In this document: positions 8,683-17,577 of the stretch, in pieces
How positions within the stretch are numbered: the stretch's first letter is position 1
How the letters are laid out: the number at the start of each line of letters is the position of its first letter
Assembly: GCF_024169315.1 (NCBI RefSeq)
Contig: NZ_JALJWR010000001.1
Coordinates: 889,501 to 953,500, forward strand
Length of the DNA stretch: 64,000 bases
DNA from: Pseudomonas migulae
Lineage (GTDB): Bacteria > Pseudomonadota > Gammaproteobacteria > Pseudomonadales > Pseudomonadaceae
Direction of reading: 5' to 3'
Position numbers and translations under genes: made by a program
Notes under the pieces: model-generated
What the model was told of the DNA's origin: nothing
The model's database searches: none
What the model saw: the letters and a program-made list of their open reading frames with translations, nothing else

Positions 8683-8901
8683 CTGAAGCTCCAGACTAAT
8701 TATTGGAGGGGGCAACAGCGTAGGAAGACCCGCTGATTAACCACGCGCAACCCGCTGCCTGTCAACCTTCGGATGAAGCTGTACTCACAGCCATCGGCAG
8801 AACGTGCGTTAACTATCTACCACCTTCAATGCGCCCGCCGCTTTTAGTCTCGAATCTCAACCTGACGGCGCTATCCGCTGCGCCCTGCATGAGATTCGAC
8901 A

Positions 8902-11900
8902 ATGTCTATATCCACACCCCCGCTGCTATTTCCCCAAGCCTTGAAATCGCCGGGCCGCTGGACCGAGCTTGGTAAAACCCATGGGCTGACGCGCAAGGAT
9001 TTCGAGTGGTTCAGCCACCTGAAACTGGCCAGCCATGCATTACGCAATCAACAAAGCTCGCCGATGCTCGCCGAAAAAATCCTGGTCACTTGCGGCGAAC
9101 TGTCCCTTCCCCTAGCAGGCTGCTTCGTGTTGAGCGCCACGCCGGATGACAAAGGCGAAATTCTCTACACGCCGTACGCCGGCATAAAAAAGTTCGATAG
9201 CCGCGCCTCGTTGAAGGAGCACGTCAAGAACCAGCTCGAAAACATAAAGGAAGATGACGACCTGCTGCTGTTCATGTCGTTGTCTGCGCGCAAAACGCTG
9301 GCGGCGGCCACCGATGTCGACGTGACCTTCAAGACCATCGACGGGGACGTCTTCGAAGACCAGCGCACGGACATCGAAACCAACCAGCACACCAACGATC
9401 AGGCGATGCTCGATGAACTGAAGAAACTGCCCACGCTCACTGCGCTGCTTGACTCGGTGCTTGAGGGGTTGCTGAGCGCGAATTTTCCAGCGCTGGATCA
9501 GCGGCAAACCCAGGTCGATTTTTATGCTGAAACCGCGTCCGGCGACGACTCGAACCGCTCCACGTCCCGACGCTGGATCAACTCCATGTCCCTGAGCCAG
9601 GCGGTGTTGGCGTACTACCGCCATCAGCGATGGCCGACCGGGCAGCGCCCTGAGTTTTCTCATCCGAAAAGAGTGCCGCAGGGCAATGACCGGCAACACT
9701 GGGAAACAGCTGTGAAGACCGCTGCCGACGACTTGATCAGCCAGCTTTCCCGGCAATTGCAAAACTACTGGAACGAGGCGAGTACCGATGGCGCCACGCG
9801 CCGGGCATTCTTTTCGCGGGCCATCCGCGAAAAGGCACGCGCCGACCTGCTGATCAAACGCGAGACCGAAATCATCACCCCGGAACAAAGCCGCGCCTTG
9901 CACCCGCTGATGGACTCGACGTCGGGAACCTCGACGACACTGACCCTGGAAACCGTGCGCCTCTGGGAGTACCAGGCCAACTATGTCGAACTCGCCGGTT
10001 CATTGATGATCAACCAGGACAGTTCCAACGCGTTTCTCTACACCCCCACCAACGGGCTGCAGGTGTTGAAGGATTATCAGGACCTGAAGCGCGTCCTTGA
10101 GCACAAATCCACAGTGGCCGGCCACGACGACGAGCTCTATGACCTCCTGAGCCTGGAGGAGCGCACCCGTTTCATCGGTTTCCATCAGCCTCAAGTCTCC
10201 GGGGCCGTGGTGTCGGGCTCGGTGTTCGAGACACTCTTCGAAGCGATCATTGGCAAACAACTGCAAAACCTGGAGTACGCCTTCCAGGTGTTCCGTTACA
10301 GCGACGGCTCGGTGGACATCCAGGCCTTTTTCGACAAGGCGCTGGACATACGCGCCATGATCGACGAATACCTGCTGACGCTGGACGCTCAAGGTCGCTG
10401 GAGCACCCGCCCCGCCTTGCCCGCCAAACAATCGTCGATGGTGCTGGCCGATACGGCGGCGGGTTTCGTGAAGACCTTTCGCGATGTCGAATCGTCAATC
10501 CGCACGGAATTTGCGGCGCAACCGATCAAGACGCAGGCGTTACAGCAGGTGTATCTGGAAAACATGAAACCCCACCTGGCCCATGCCTTTTCCGTTGGCG
10601 TGCGGGGTGAAGCCACCCTCCGGGAGCTCGGTGGCACACTGCGAAACAACGATTGGCGGGTCGTCGACAGGGTCTTCAACCCGGATCGGGCGGATCGTAA
10701 AAGTCGCCTGGCCGTGAAGGGATTCCGCCCGGACGCCTTTTCCCTCGTCCTTGAGTGCTCCGGCCAGCAGGACGTGCTGCCCCTGGCCAATTGCATCCTG
10801 TTGACCGAGCGTGGCGGGCTGGATGCCCAACATTCCGGGCGCGCCATTCTATGGACGCCCGCGGTCGGGCTGGAGGTCTTTGATTCGGTCACCCGCGTAC
10901 GCAGCCACCTGAACCAGCGCCTGCTCGACCCTCAAAAACGCCTGGAGCTGCTGGAGAATCTGTCCCCCGCCCAGCGCCTGTTCCACCGTCGCTATTCGCT
11001 CAGCAGATTGCAACTGATCGAGGGCAATCTTTTACAGCACGTTGCGCAATCCGCCATTGACCACTTTCTGGGCCGCTGCGAGTACGTGCGATCGCTGAAG
11101 CTGAGCGAAATACAACAAAACAAGGCACTCAAACAGCTGACGCAAACGGCCATCGACTGCAACTTGCGCAGAGCCTCTTCGATCGCCTCGGCCATCACCC
11201 AGCAACAGTCCCTGCCGGCATGGCTAGGCATAGCTCCGGTCGAAGAACAACAGTTGCACATCGAGTTGCTGGAGCAATATCGCAACACCGTCATCGACGA
11301 CAAGGATTACCTGCACGGCCTACAAACGCTGGAGGAGTACGGTCGTCAAACACTCAAGACGCTGCTGACCGCCCGATTCCCTGGCAAATCCCTTGATCCG
11401 GACATGATCGAGATCACGCCCCGTCTGGCACTGGCCGGACCCGCGCAAACCCTGACCGATTTCGCCTTGAACCACATCAGCATCGCTCAAGGCACAGGAT
11501 TCCGGGTCGCTTCGAGAACCCTGCAAGCGATCCCCGAAGAACTGACCCAGGCCGCCGTCAAACAGTTACTGCTCTCGCTGAACATTCAGCAAGGCTTTGG
11601 AAAACTGCTGACAGACGCCTTGTCAGGTAGCGATGCCGAAACCCGAAAACTGCGATTTATCCAGCAACTGCCGTGGCAATTGCTGCAACACGCCCATGCG
11701 CTGAAGCTGCAAAAACTGCTGACCGCCAGCGCGTTCGACCTGATCGAGCAGGTGCTGAACATGCCTGACGCTGTCGCCCGGGCCACGGTTGCCGGTGCTC
11801 ACGCTATCGCCAGGCCCCTGGAGTTGATCAAGACGGCCGGTGCCACAGCCGTCCAGGCGCTGGGCCTGTACGTGATCGGCCCGGGTGCCGGGCAACAAGG

Positions 11901-13701
11901 GCCACACATTCTGTACACGCCCTATCACACGGGCTCGGTGTTCACTGAATTCGCAAACGAGGCCGCCGTTGTCGCGGCGATCAATACACCGGGCGCACTC
12001 CAGGAGCTGATTCTTCGTCGTCTGCCGGAGAGCGAGCGGGCATCGTTCAACAACCTGTTCACGTCCAGCGTCGGGAATCCGAGTGAAATCACCCTGGGTG
12101 CCACCGCGATCGACGGCAATCTGTTGACCCGGTTGTTCAGTGACAACACCCGGTTACTGTCGCAGATGCTCGGCAGTCAGTCCGACGCCAGCGGCCGCCC
12201 GGACTGGGAAGCGGTCAAGCAGCTGTTCAGCTCCGGGATCAAACTGATCTCCGGGCTTTTGCCCGGCAAACTCGCCTACGTCCGTTTTTTGTGGCAAGCC
12301 TACAAAGACTTCAAGGACTCCGCCGAGGCCCTGCAGGATCACCACTGGACACGCGCGCTGAAGGCGTTTATTGCCGGAGGCGCACAAATGGTGTCGCTGG
12401 GCAGATTGTCGCTGGAAGCGCCGCCAGTCACTGCACCGGTAGCGGCCGTCGGCGCCCCGGTCGAGAACCCGGTGGTCGCCGCGCGATGGACAGACGTGCA
12501 GCCGACAGCACCGACGCGCACTGCATTGCAGCGTTTCGAGGTGACCACCGTCGCGTTGCAGGACCTGAAAAAGGACGCCGCCGATGGCACCTACCTCGAC
12601 TCCGGCAGTGCCAATCACTTCGCCGCCATCGCCGGGAAAGTCTATCGGGTCGCCAAGCCAGGTGCTGTATGGCGAATCCTGACTGAACGGGAAAATGGTC
12701 CGTACCTGGTGAAAACCACCGATCGACAACTGGTGATCGACCCGGACGCGCAGACCGTGCATCACGGCAAAGCGATGTCCACCTTGCACAATCGATATGC
12801 GAACAACTACCGGGCCCGCAAAGTGCTGAACATCGAAGCGCGGGGCATGGACGAGATACGCACCCATCACCCGGAAAAAGCCCGGATGATCGTGCAGGCC
12901 GTCGACATGGCGCGCTTCTATGCGTTCAACAGTTTGCATAACCTGGTGCAACTCAGGAAATTGCTGCCGGGTACGCGGCTGGATACTTTTCTGAAGCGTT
13001 TTTTCGATGTTGGTGGCGTCGACAACGACCTTCTCGACAAAATCAAACAGGCCATTGTTCCCATCTGCAACGCCTTGGTGGATCCCGGCGAAGACCTGCT
13101 GAATACCGAGCGCTTTGTCGTGGGCTCCAACAAGTATGTGGACGACGACATGATGGCGTTCGTGCTGGATCTGGACCGGCGCAAGAGCGTGCATTTCACC
13201 GATAGGTTTTTCGACCAGGGACTCGATTGGTACAAGTCCTGTCTCTCCGAACCTTTCAATGTCGACGGTCATGGCCAGGCAGCCACGCTGATTCACGAGT
13301 TCGCTCACCTTTATTCAAAGGCCCTCGACATCGCCACGCTTGAAGCGAGACGACCGTTCCTCGATCTCGTCAGCCCCATCACGGGTTATGGCGCCGCCAT
13401 GAAACAGTCACAACAGGACTTTCAACGTTGCGCGCTGTCGATGGAAACACCCAGGGAAGAGCTTTTCGCTCGCTGGAACAACACACTGAGTGAGTGGGTC
13501 AGTCTGGACGCGATTCCAGGCCTGGATCGTGTGGGCAAGGAAATCCTGGAATTGACCAACGGCAGGACGATGGATGATGCGCGGAAGGCGTTTTTGAGTC
13601 CCGACGAACCGACGTCCCGAATCGACATCATATTGCGCAATGCCGATTCGATCGCGTTCCTGATCTGTGAAATGGGACGGCAACTGGATCCGGTCGCATA
13701 G
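8902..13701 (+). CDS. Giant dermonecrotic-toxin-like protein with C-terminal zincin (HEFAH) domain
   Basis: 1599 residues, predicted cytoplasmic, with no signal peptide. The body resembles the large Pseudomonas 'dermonecrotic toxin domain' (DUF6543-type) proteins. A short module recurs four times: ILYTPYAG from Ile87, FLYTPTNG from Phe378, ILWTPAVG from Ile649 and ILYTPYHTG from Ile1003. Each is followed by an F/V-x-L-rich stretch. After a Pro/Ala/Val-rich linker (about 1174-1195) comes the block NHFAAIAGKVYRVAKPGAVW. The last ~250 residues hold a zinc-protease motif, LIHEFAHLY (His1465, Glu1466, His1469), and end with NADSIAFL from Asn1580. This order recalls aspzincin (M35) peptidases; Asp1476 could be the third ligand. 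No immunity-sized gene follows. The substrate and secretion route are unknown; a host-directed toxin or contact effector is inference. Confidence 0.75.
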   Translation: MSISTPPLLFPQALKSPGRWTELGKTHGLTRKDFEWFSHLKLASHALRNQQSSPMLAEKILVTCGELSLPLAGCFVLSATPDDKGEILYTPYAGIKKFDSRASLKEHVKNQLENIKEDDDLLLFMSLSARKTLAAATDVDVTFKTIDGDVFEDQRTDIETNQHTNDQAMLDELKKLPTLTALLDSVLEGLLSANFPALDQRQTQVDFYAETASGDDSNRSTSRRWINSMSLSQAVLAYYRHQRWPTGQRPEFSHPKRVPQGNDRQHWETAVKTAADDLISQLSRQLQNYWNEASTDGATRRAFFSRAIREKARADLLIKRETEIITPEQSRALHPLMDSTSGTSTTLTLETVRLWEYQANYVELAGSLMINQDSSNAFLYTPTNGLQVLKDYQDLKRVLEHKSTVAGHDDELYDLLSLEERTRFIGFHQPQVSGAVVSGSVFETLFEAIIGKQLQNLEYAFQVFRYSDGSVDIQAFFDKALDIRAMIDEYLLTLDAQGRWSTRPALPAKQSSMVLADTAAGFVKTFRDVESSIRTEFAAQPIKTQALQQVYLENMKPHLAHAFSVGVRGEATLRELGGTLRNNDWRVVDRVFNPDRADRKSRLAVKGFRPDAFSLVLECSGQQDVLPLANCILLTERGGLDAQHSGRAILWTPAVGLEVFDSVTRVRSHLNQRLLDPQKRLELLENLSPAQRLFHRRYSLSRLQLIEGNLLQHVAQSAIDHFLGRCEYVRSLKLSEIQQNKALKQLTQTAIDCNLRRASSIASAITQQQSLPAWLGIAPVEEQQLHIELLEQYRNTVIDDKDYLHGLQTLEEYGRQTLKTLLTARFPGKSLDPDMIEITPRLALAGPAQTLTDFALNHISIAQGTGFRVASRTLQAIPEELTQAAVKQLLLSLNIQQGFGKLLTDALSGSDAETRKLRFIQQLPWQLLQHAHALKLQKLLTASAFDLIEQVLNMPDAVARATVAGAHAIARPLELIKTAGATAVQALGLYVIGPGAGQQGPHILYTPYHTGSVFTEFANEAAVVAAINTPGALQELILRRLPESERASFNNLFTSSVGNPSEITLGATAIDGNLLTRLFSDNTRLLSQMLGSQSDASGRPDWEAVKQLFSSGIKLISGLLPGKLAYVRFLWQAYKDFKDSAEALQDHHWTRALKAFIAGGAQMVSLGRLSLEAPPVTAPVAAVGAPVENPVVAARWTDVQPTAPTRTALQRFEVTTVALQDLKKDAADGTYLDSGSANHFAAIAGKVYRVAKPGAVWRILTERENGPYLVKTTDRQLVIDPDAQTVHHGKAMSTLHNRYANNYRARKVLNIEARGMDEIRTHHPEKARMIVQAVDMARFYAFNSLHNLVQLRKLLPGTRLDTFLKRFFDVGGVDNDLLDKIKQAIVPICNALVDPGEDLLNTERFVVGSNKYVDDDMMAFVLDLDRRKSVHFTDRFFDQGLDWYKSCLSEPFNVDGHGQAATLIHEFAHLYSKALDIATLEARRPFLDLVSPITGYGAAMKQSQQDFQRCALSMETPREELFARWNNTLSEWVSLDAIPGLDRVGKEILELTNGRTMDDARKAFLSPDEPTSRIDIILRNADSIAFLICEMGRQLDPVA

Positions 13702-13764
13702 TATCTGCCCTGGCGCGATGGTTTTTGAGGGCCCTACGGTAAAAATAAACGGCCGTTTGATGGG

Positions 13765-13789
13765 TAAATGCCATGACGGCTGTTCTCGC
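13765..13789 (+). promoter_or_regulatory. Weak candidate iron-starvation sigma promoter for the FecR gene
   Basis: TAAAT, then 17 bases, then CGC, 45 bases before the FecR start. PvdS/FpvI-type promoters are usually TAAAT-N16/17-CGT, so the -10 part deviates by one base. A perfect 12-base palindrome AAACGGCCGTTT lies just upstream at 13747-13758. Confidence 0.3.
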
Positions 13790-13833
13790 CGACTTCCTCT
13801 CAAGGGTAGAATGCAGGAAATCAGGATGAGTCA

Positions 13834-14835
13834 ATGACCGACAGCCCTCTCTCACAAGCCGACTATGACGCCATCACCGATGCCGCTGCGCATTGGTGCA
13901 TGCGTCTGCACGCCACCGATTGCACCGCGCAAGAGCGGCAAGCCTTCGAGCAGTGGCGCGACGCTCATCCGTTGCATGCGTTCGAGTACGAGGCGATGCT
14001 GGAGATCTGGGAAGTCGCGGAAGATTTGCCGCGCCTTGAGACCGTCGTACCCATCACCCGCGCCAAGCCTGCAACGCCTTGGCGCACTTTCGGCATTGCC
14101 GCTGCGGTTTGCGCCCTGGCGTTGCCACTGGCGGCGTACAGTGGCTGGAACCTGGGGCTGCTGCCCAATTCGTACCAGCATTTCGAAGCCGGCAATGCGG
14201 TCCGTCAGATCACCCTGAGCGATGGCAGTCAGGTCGAGTTGAACCTGGGCACCGAACTGACCTTCAGCAATTACAAGGATCAGCGCCGGGTGTCGCTGGA
14301 TAAGGGCGAAGCGTTTTTCAGCGTCAGCCACGACAGCACTCACCCGTTTATCGTCAAGGCAGCGGACGGCAGGATTCGGGTCACCGGGACCAAGTTCAAC
14401 GTCTGGATGTATGAGGATCAGGTGCGCGTGAACCTGATTGAAGGCTCGGTGCTGGTCAGCAGCAACGATGACTTGCCGGGCGATGGTTTGCGTCTGGAGC
14501 CATCCATGCAGGCGCGTTACAAACACGGCGACTTCACGCCGCAAATCAGCCAGACCTACGCCAATGACACATCGCTGGCCTGGCGCCACGGCAAACTGGT
14601 GCTCGATGACCTGGCGTTGTCCGAAGCCCTGCCCTTGATCAATCGCTATCTGGAAAACCCGGTGATGGTGGCTGACAACAGCACCGGCGCAATTCGTCTC
14701 GGCGGCATCTACAACATCAAGGAACTCCACAACCTGGTGGCGACGCTGCCCAGGGTGTTGCCGGTCTACCTGACCCGCAACAAGGACGGCAATCCGGTCC
14801 TCAACTCCATTCCGCAACAAACCCCGAAAAGCTGA
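13834..14835 (+). CDS. FecR-family anti-sigma factor (FpvR candidate)
   Basis: 333-residue inner-membrane regulator of an iron-responsive ECF sigma factor. The N-terminal cytoplasmic sigma-binding region has the FecR_N pattern AAHWCMRLHATDCTAQERQA with FEQWRDAHPLHAFEYEAML. One transmembrane helix follows (about residues 88-105, TFGIAAAVCALALPLAAYSG). The periplasmic FecR domain is next (DGSQVELNLGTELTF, DKGEAFFSVSHD, TGTKFNVWMYED, NLIEGSVLV). The C-terminal portion (LALSEALPLINRYL) resembles the secretin/TonB short N-terminal domain that contacts the receptor. No sigma gene lies next to it. Its place beside pvdQ and a PA2384-like gene matches pyoverdine loci, where FpvR controls PvdS and FpvI, so FpvR is the best guess. 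Confidence 0.8.
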   Translation: MTDSPLSQADYDAITDAAAHWCMRLHATDCTAQERQAFEQWRDAHPLHAFEYEAMLEIWEVAEDLPRLETVVPITRAKPATPWRTFGIAAAVCALALPLAAYSGWNLGLLPNSYQHFEAGNAVRQITLSDGSQVELNLGTELTFSNYKDQRRVSLDKGEAFFSVSHDSTHPFIVKAADGRIRVTGTKFNVWMYEDQVRVNLIEGSVLVSSNDDLPGDGLRLEPSMQARYKHGDFTPQISQTYANDTSLAWRHGKLVLDDLALSEALPLINRYLENPVMVADNSTGAIRLGGIYNIKELHNLVATLPRVLPVYLTRNKDGNPVLNSIPQQTPKS

Positions 14836-14869
14836 AAGGCCGCCACCCTTGCGGGGTGCGGCCTTTCTT
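14835..14869. terminator. Bidirectional terminator between FecR gene and pvdQ
   Basis: The stem AAAGGCCGC..ACCC / GGGGTGCGGCCTTT is A-rich on one side and T-rich on the other (TTTCTTC). It sits exactly between two convergent genes, so it can stop transcription from both sides. Confidence 0.85.
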
Positions 14870-14887
14870 CATCGCTCAAGCACCGTT

Positions 14888-17233
14888 TTACTGTTTGGCC
14901 ACCTTCCCGGCTTTTTCATCCTGTTCACGGATCGTCTGCGCCTGATACTGCGGGTCCGACGTGATCTGCTGTTCGGTGAACGGCAACACACTCAACTGTT
15001 TCTTCGAGAAGGCCAGGGTCTGGTCATTGGCATGTTTCGACGCTGGGTCGCTGGACAGCGAAAACGCCAACAGCCCTTTGGCCTGCGGTCCCTTGTCGTC
15101 GAAGGTCACCACCTGCAAATAGCTGGTGCCGCTGACCACTTCGCGCTTGCCATCGGTTCTCGGCACACTCTGGATGGCGTTGTAGACGCCCAGCGTGCCA
15201 GGGCCGCCGTGTATCGGCGTTTGCTGGCCGCCACTGCTCACCACCTGGATATCACCCCAACGGCTGTCGGTCTTGAGTCCCGATTTGCTGACCTGTTCCA
15301 CCGACGCCAGCATCGCTTCGCGCAGAGCCTTCGCAACCTCAGGGCGATCAACCGCCAGGCCACGCGGCGTGTATTGCGGATCCTTCGGATCGAACGCGAC
15401 GCGCCAGGCATCAGGCGTTTCCTGCAGTGATTCCATGACGTTCTGGAAATGGACGAACCCAAGTCCGCTGTCCAGATTCGCACTGCGATCCCAGGCCTTC
15501 AGGCTGGCACACAGCGGTGTGAGCGTCGGCGCGTCGGCGCCCAGGTCCTGTGCGCAGAATTGCAGCAGGTCCGGCATGACTTGCCCCGCCTGATACACCT
15601 GATCGTCCATCACCATCCGCTGCAAATCCGCCGCCCCGATCGGGCCGGCCTTGCCCAGCGTGCCGAGGCGATCCAGGGCAAAGCGCGAACGCAGCCCCAA
15701 CGGCTGACCGTCCTGGCTGATCAGTGGCGAAAAACCGGTCAGTGGCTGCGCCGGGTTGGCCATCCACGCCGAATCGTTGGAGTGCTGCACGAAGTCCTTG
15801 CGCAACAGTTGCGGCAACTTGTCCGACGCATAGATGCCTTTTTGCGCCGCCATCGGGTCGATGTCCCAAGCACAGGCGCTGTTGGAACCGTCGAGCACGA
15901 TCAGCTCCAGTCCGGCTCGCGGATCACTGCACCTGGCCAGTTTGTCGGCATTGACGTTGGGCACCACCGACAGGTTCATGTACAGCGTCTGGCCCTGATC
16001 GTCCGCTGCCAGGGTGTTGACCCACGGGATGCCCTGGATCTTGTGGACCGACGCCTGCAATTCCTTGAGGCTCGCCGCGCGGTTCATCGCGTACCACTGC
16101 TGCAGCACCCGGTCGTTATCGAGGTTGGCGTCGCGCAGGCTGAAGGCGAACTGGTTATCCCAATCCAGTTTTCCAGGCCATTGCACAATCGGGCCGAACT
16201 GCGAACTGTAGACCACATGCGAAACCGCCCGGGTCTGACCGTCGGGCTGTTTCACGTTCACGGTGACGGTCTGCTGCTTCATCGGCAACGACTTGCCGTC
16301 GAGCAGGTAGCGGGTCGGATCCTGCGGATCGAGTTGCAGGCGATACAGGGTGAAATGCTTGGACGAATCGACGGTGTGGGTCCAGGCCAGGTGTTGGTTG
16401 AAGCCAATGTTGATCATCGGCAGGCCAGGCAACGCGGCGCCCATCACGTCCAGTTTGCCCGGGATGGTCAGGTGCATCTGATAAAAGCGCATCCCGCCGA
16501 CCCACGGGAAATGCGGATTGGCCAGCAACATGCCGCGGCCATTGAACGAGCGCTCGCTGCCCACCGCGACGGCGTTGCTGCCGCGATCGAGGGCGAAGCG
16601 CTGCCGGCGCACATCGGCGACCTCGAACGACGCGGACGCGTTCGCGTTTCGAGCGACGGTGTTGGGAGGCGTGGCGCCGGCCAGCGCTTCGGCAAACTGC
16701 CCGACGCCCCCTTCGACCAGCAGGCGCCGGGTCAGCTTGACCAGGTCCAGTGCGGTAATGTCCCGCACCCACTCGCCCTGGCATTGCTGCGGCAAACCTT
16801 GCGCGCGACGTTCCGCCAGCGAGCGGTTGTAGCCCGCCACATACCCTTCCATGAGGTCGCGGACTTCCGGCGTTTGCGCCTGCCAGAACGCGGAGACGGC
16901 CTGCGGTGTATTCAGCCAGTTGAAAAAGACGTCGCTGACCTGGTTTTCGCGCTCTTCGACCGTGAACTGCTCCGGGCCGAAATACCGTGAGCGTTCGCCG
17001 TTCACCGTGGTGATCTCATTGGCCAGCAGGCACAGATTGTCCTGAGCGTAGGCGTAGCCGATGCCATAACCGAGACCACGCTCGTTTTCAGCGCGAATGT
17101 GCGGCACGCCGAAGCTGGTCCGGCGGATATCGGCCGTCGCCTGGTCCGGCTGGCTGCGCGCGGTTGCCGCAAGACTCAAGCCCACCAATACACCGGCAAG
17201 GCTCAATCGGGTTAATTGCCTGGTAATAATCAC
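14888..17233 (-). CDS. pvdQ: Periplasmic Ntn-hydrolase acylase PvdQ (pyoverdine maturation / AHL acylase)
   Basis: About 781 residues, colinear with P. aeruginosa PvdQ. It is a periplasmic Ntn-hydrolase that removes the myristoyl group from the pyoverdine precursor and can also cleave long-chain acyl-homoserine lactones. A signal peptide is visible (LTRLSLAGVLVGLSLAATAR). The alpha chain starts near DIRRTSFGVPHIRAENERGLG. The self-processing site gives a beta chain starting at Ser219 (RG|SNAVAVG). Other conserved stretches are LLANPHFPWVGGMRFYQMH, IGFNQHLAWTHTVD and VQHSNDSAW. I chose the GTG at 17233 because AGGAG lies upstream; the longer in-frame extension runs into a REPIN. It is convergent with the FecR gene. 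Confidence 0.95.
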   Translation of the reverse strand: MIITRQLTRLSLAGVLVGLSLAATARSQPDQATADIRRTSFGVPHIRAENERGLGYGIGYAYAQDNLCLLANEITTVNGERSRYFGPEQFTVEERENQVSDVFFNWLNTPQAVSAFWQAQTPEVRDLMEGYVAGYNRSLAERRAQGLPQQCQGEWVRDITALDLVKLTRRLLVEGGVGQFAEALAGATPPNTVARNANASASFEVADVRRQRFALDRGSNAVAVGSERSFNGRGMLLANPHFPWVGGMRFYQMHLTIPGKLDVMGAALPGLPMINIGFNQHLAWTHTVDSSKHFTLYRLQLDPQDPTRYLLDGKSLPMKQQTVTVNVKQPDGQTRAVSHVVYSSQFGPIVQWPGKLDWDNQFAFSLRDANLDNDRVLQQWYAMNRAASLKELQASVHKIQGIPWVNTLAADDQGQTLYMNLSVVPNVNADKLARCSDPRAGLELIVLDGSNSACAWDIDPMAAQKGIYASDKLPQLLRKDFVQHSNDSAWMANPAQPLTGFSPLISQDGQPLGLRSRFALDRLGTLGKAGPIGAADLQRMVMDDQVYQAGQVMPDLLQFCAQDLGADAPTLTPLCASLKAWDRSANLDSGLGFVHFQNVMESLQETPDAWRVAFDPKDPQYTPRGLAVDRPEVAKALREAMLASVEQVSKSGLKTDSRWGDIQVVSSGGQQTPIHGGPGTLGVYNAIQSVPRTDGKREVVSGTSYLQVVTFDDKGPQAKGLLAFSLSSDPASKHANDQTLAFSKKQLSVLPFTEQQITSDPQYQAQTIREQDEKAGKVAKQ

Positions 17234-17265
17234 GCTCGCTCCTGATCGAATAAACACGCAAATCG

Positions 17266-17393
17266 CCCTTTGTAGGAGCGTGCGGCGGCGATCCGACTTG
17301 CCCGCGAAGACGGAGTACCGGCCAACATAAGTGCTGACAGACACACCGTCTTCGCGGGCAAGTCGGATCGCCGCCCGCACGCTCCTACAAGGG
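17266..17393. repeat. Long REPIN variant upstream of pvdQ
   Basis: Long arms: CCCTTTGTAGGAGCGTGCGG continues to GCGAAGACGG and pairs with CCGTCTTCGCGG through CGCTCCTACAAGGG. This TGTAGGAGCGTGCGGCGGCG subtype differs from the common GTGGGAGCGGGC type. It occupies the leader region between pvdQ and its likely promoter. The 344-base gap 17234-17577 contains only this repeat and promoter signals. Confidence 0.95.
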
Positions 17394-17394
17394 A

Positions 17395-17417
17395 ACGAAA
17401 TTCGGGAGAAAAATTTA
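17395..17417 (-). promoter_or_regulatory. Candidate PvdS (iron-starvation sigma) promoter for pvdQ
   Basis: On the minus strand CTAAAT (TAAAT at 17417-17413) is followed by a 15-base spacer and CGT (17397-17395). The family consensus is TAAAT-N16/17-CGT, so the elements match but the spacer is one base short. Transcription from here would run straight into the REPIN and give a leader of roughly 155 bases. pvdQ is known to be PvdS-controlled in pyoverdine producers. Confidence 0.45.
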
Positions 17418-17577
17418 GAGCGTTGGACAGCGGATTTGCTGAGGGTTTACACGGTTCTAACGCGATGGCGACAAAATTTCTACATCTGAGCCTTCATGAT
17501 TTGAGTAGCTCGTACGTCTTATTGAGTAAGAGCACCCAACACATTTTCCGGTTCAGGCTCTGAAAAGGAGTTTTTGC

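Noticed and set aside
17234..17380. 49-residue N-terminal extension of PvdQ
   Set aside because: It reads through a REPIN and would bury the signal peptide; GTG 17233 has AGGAG upstream.
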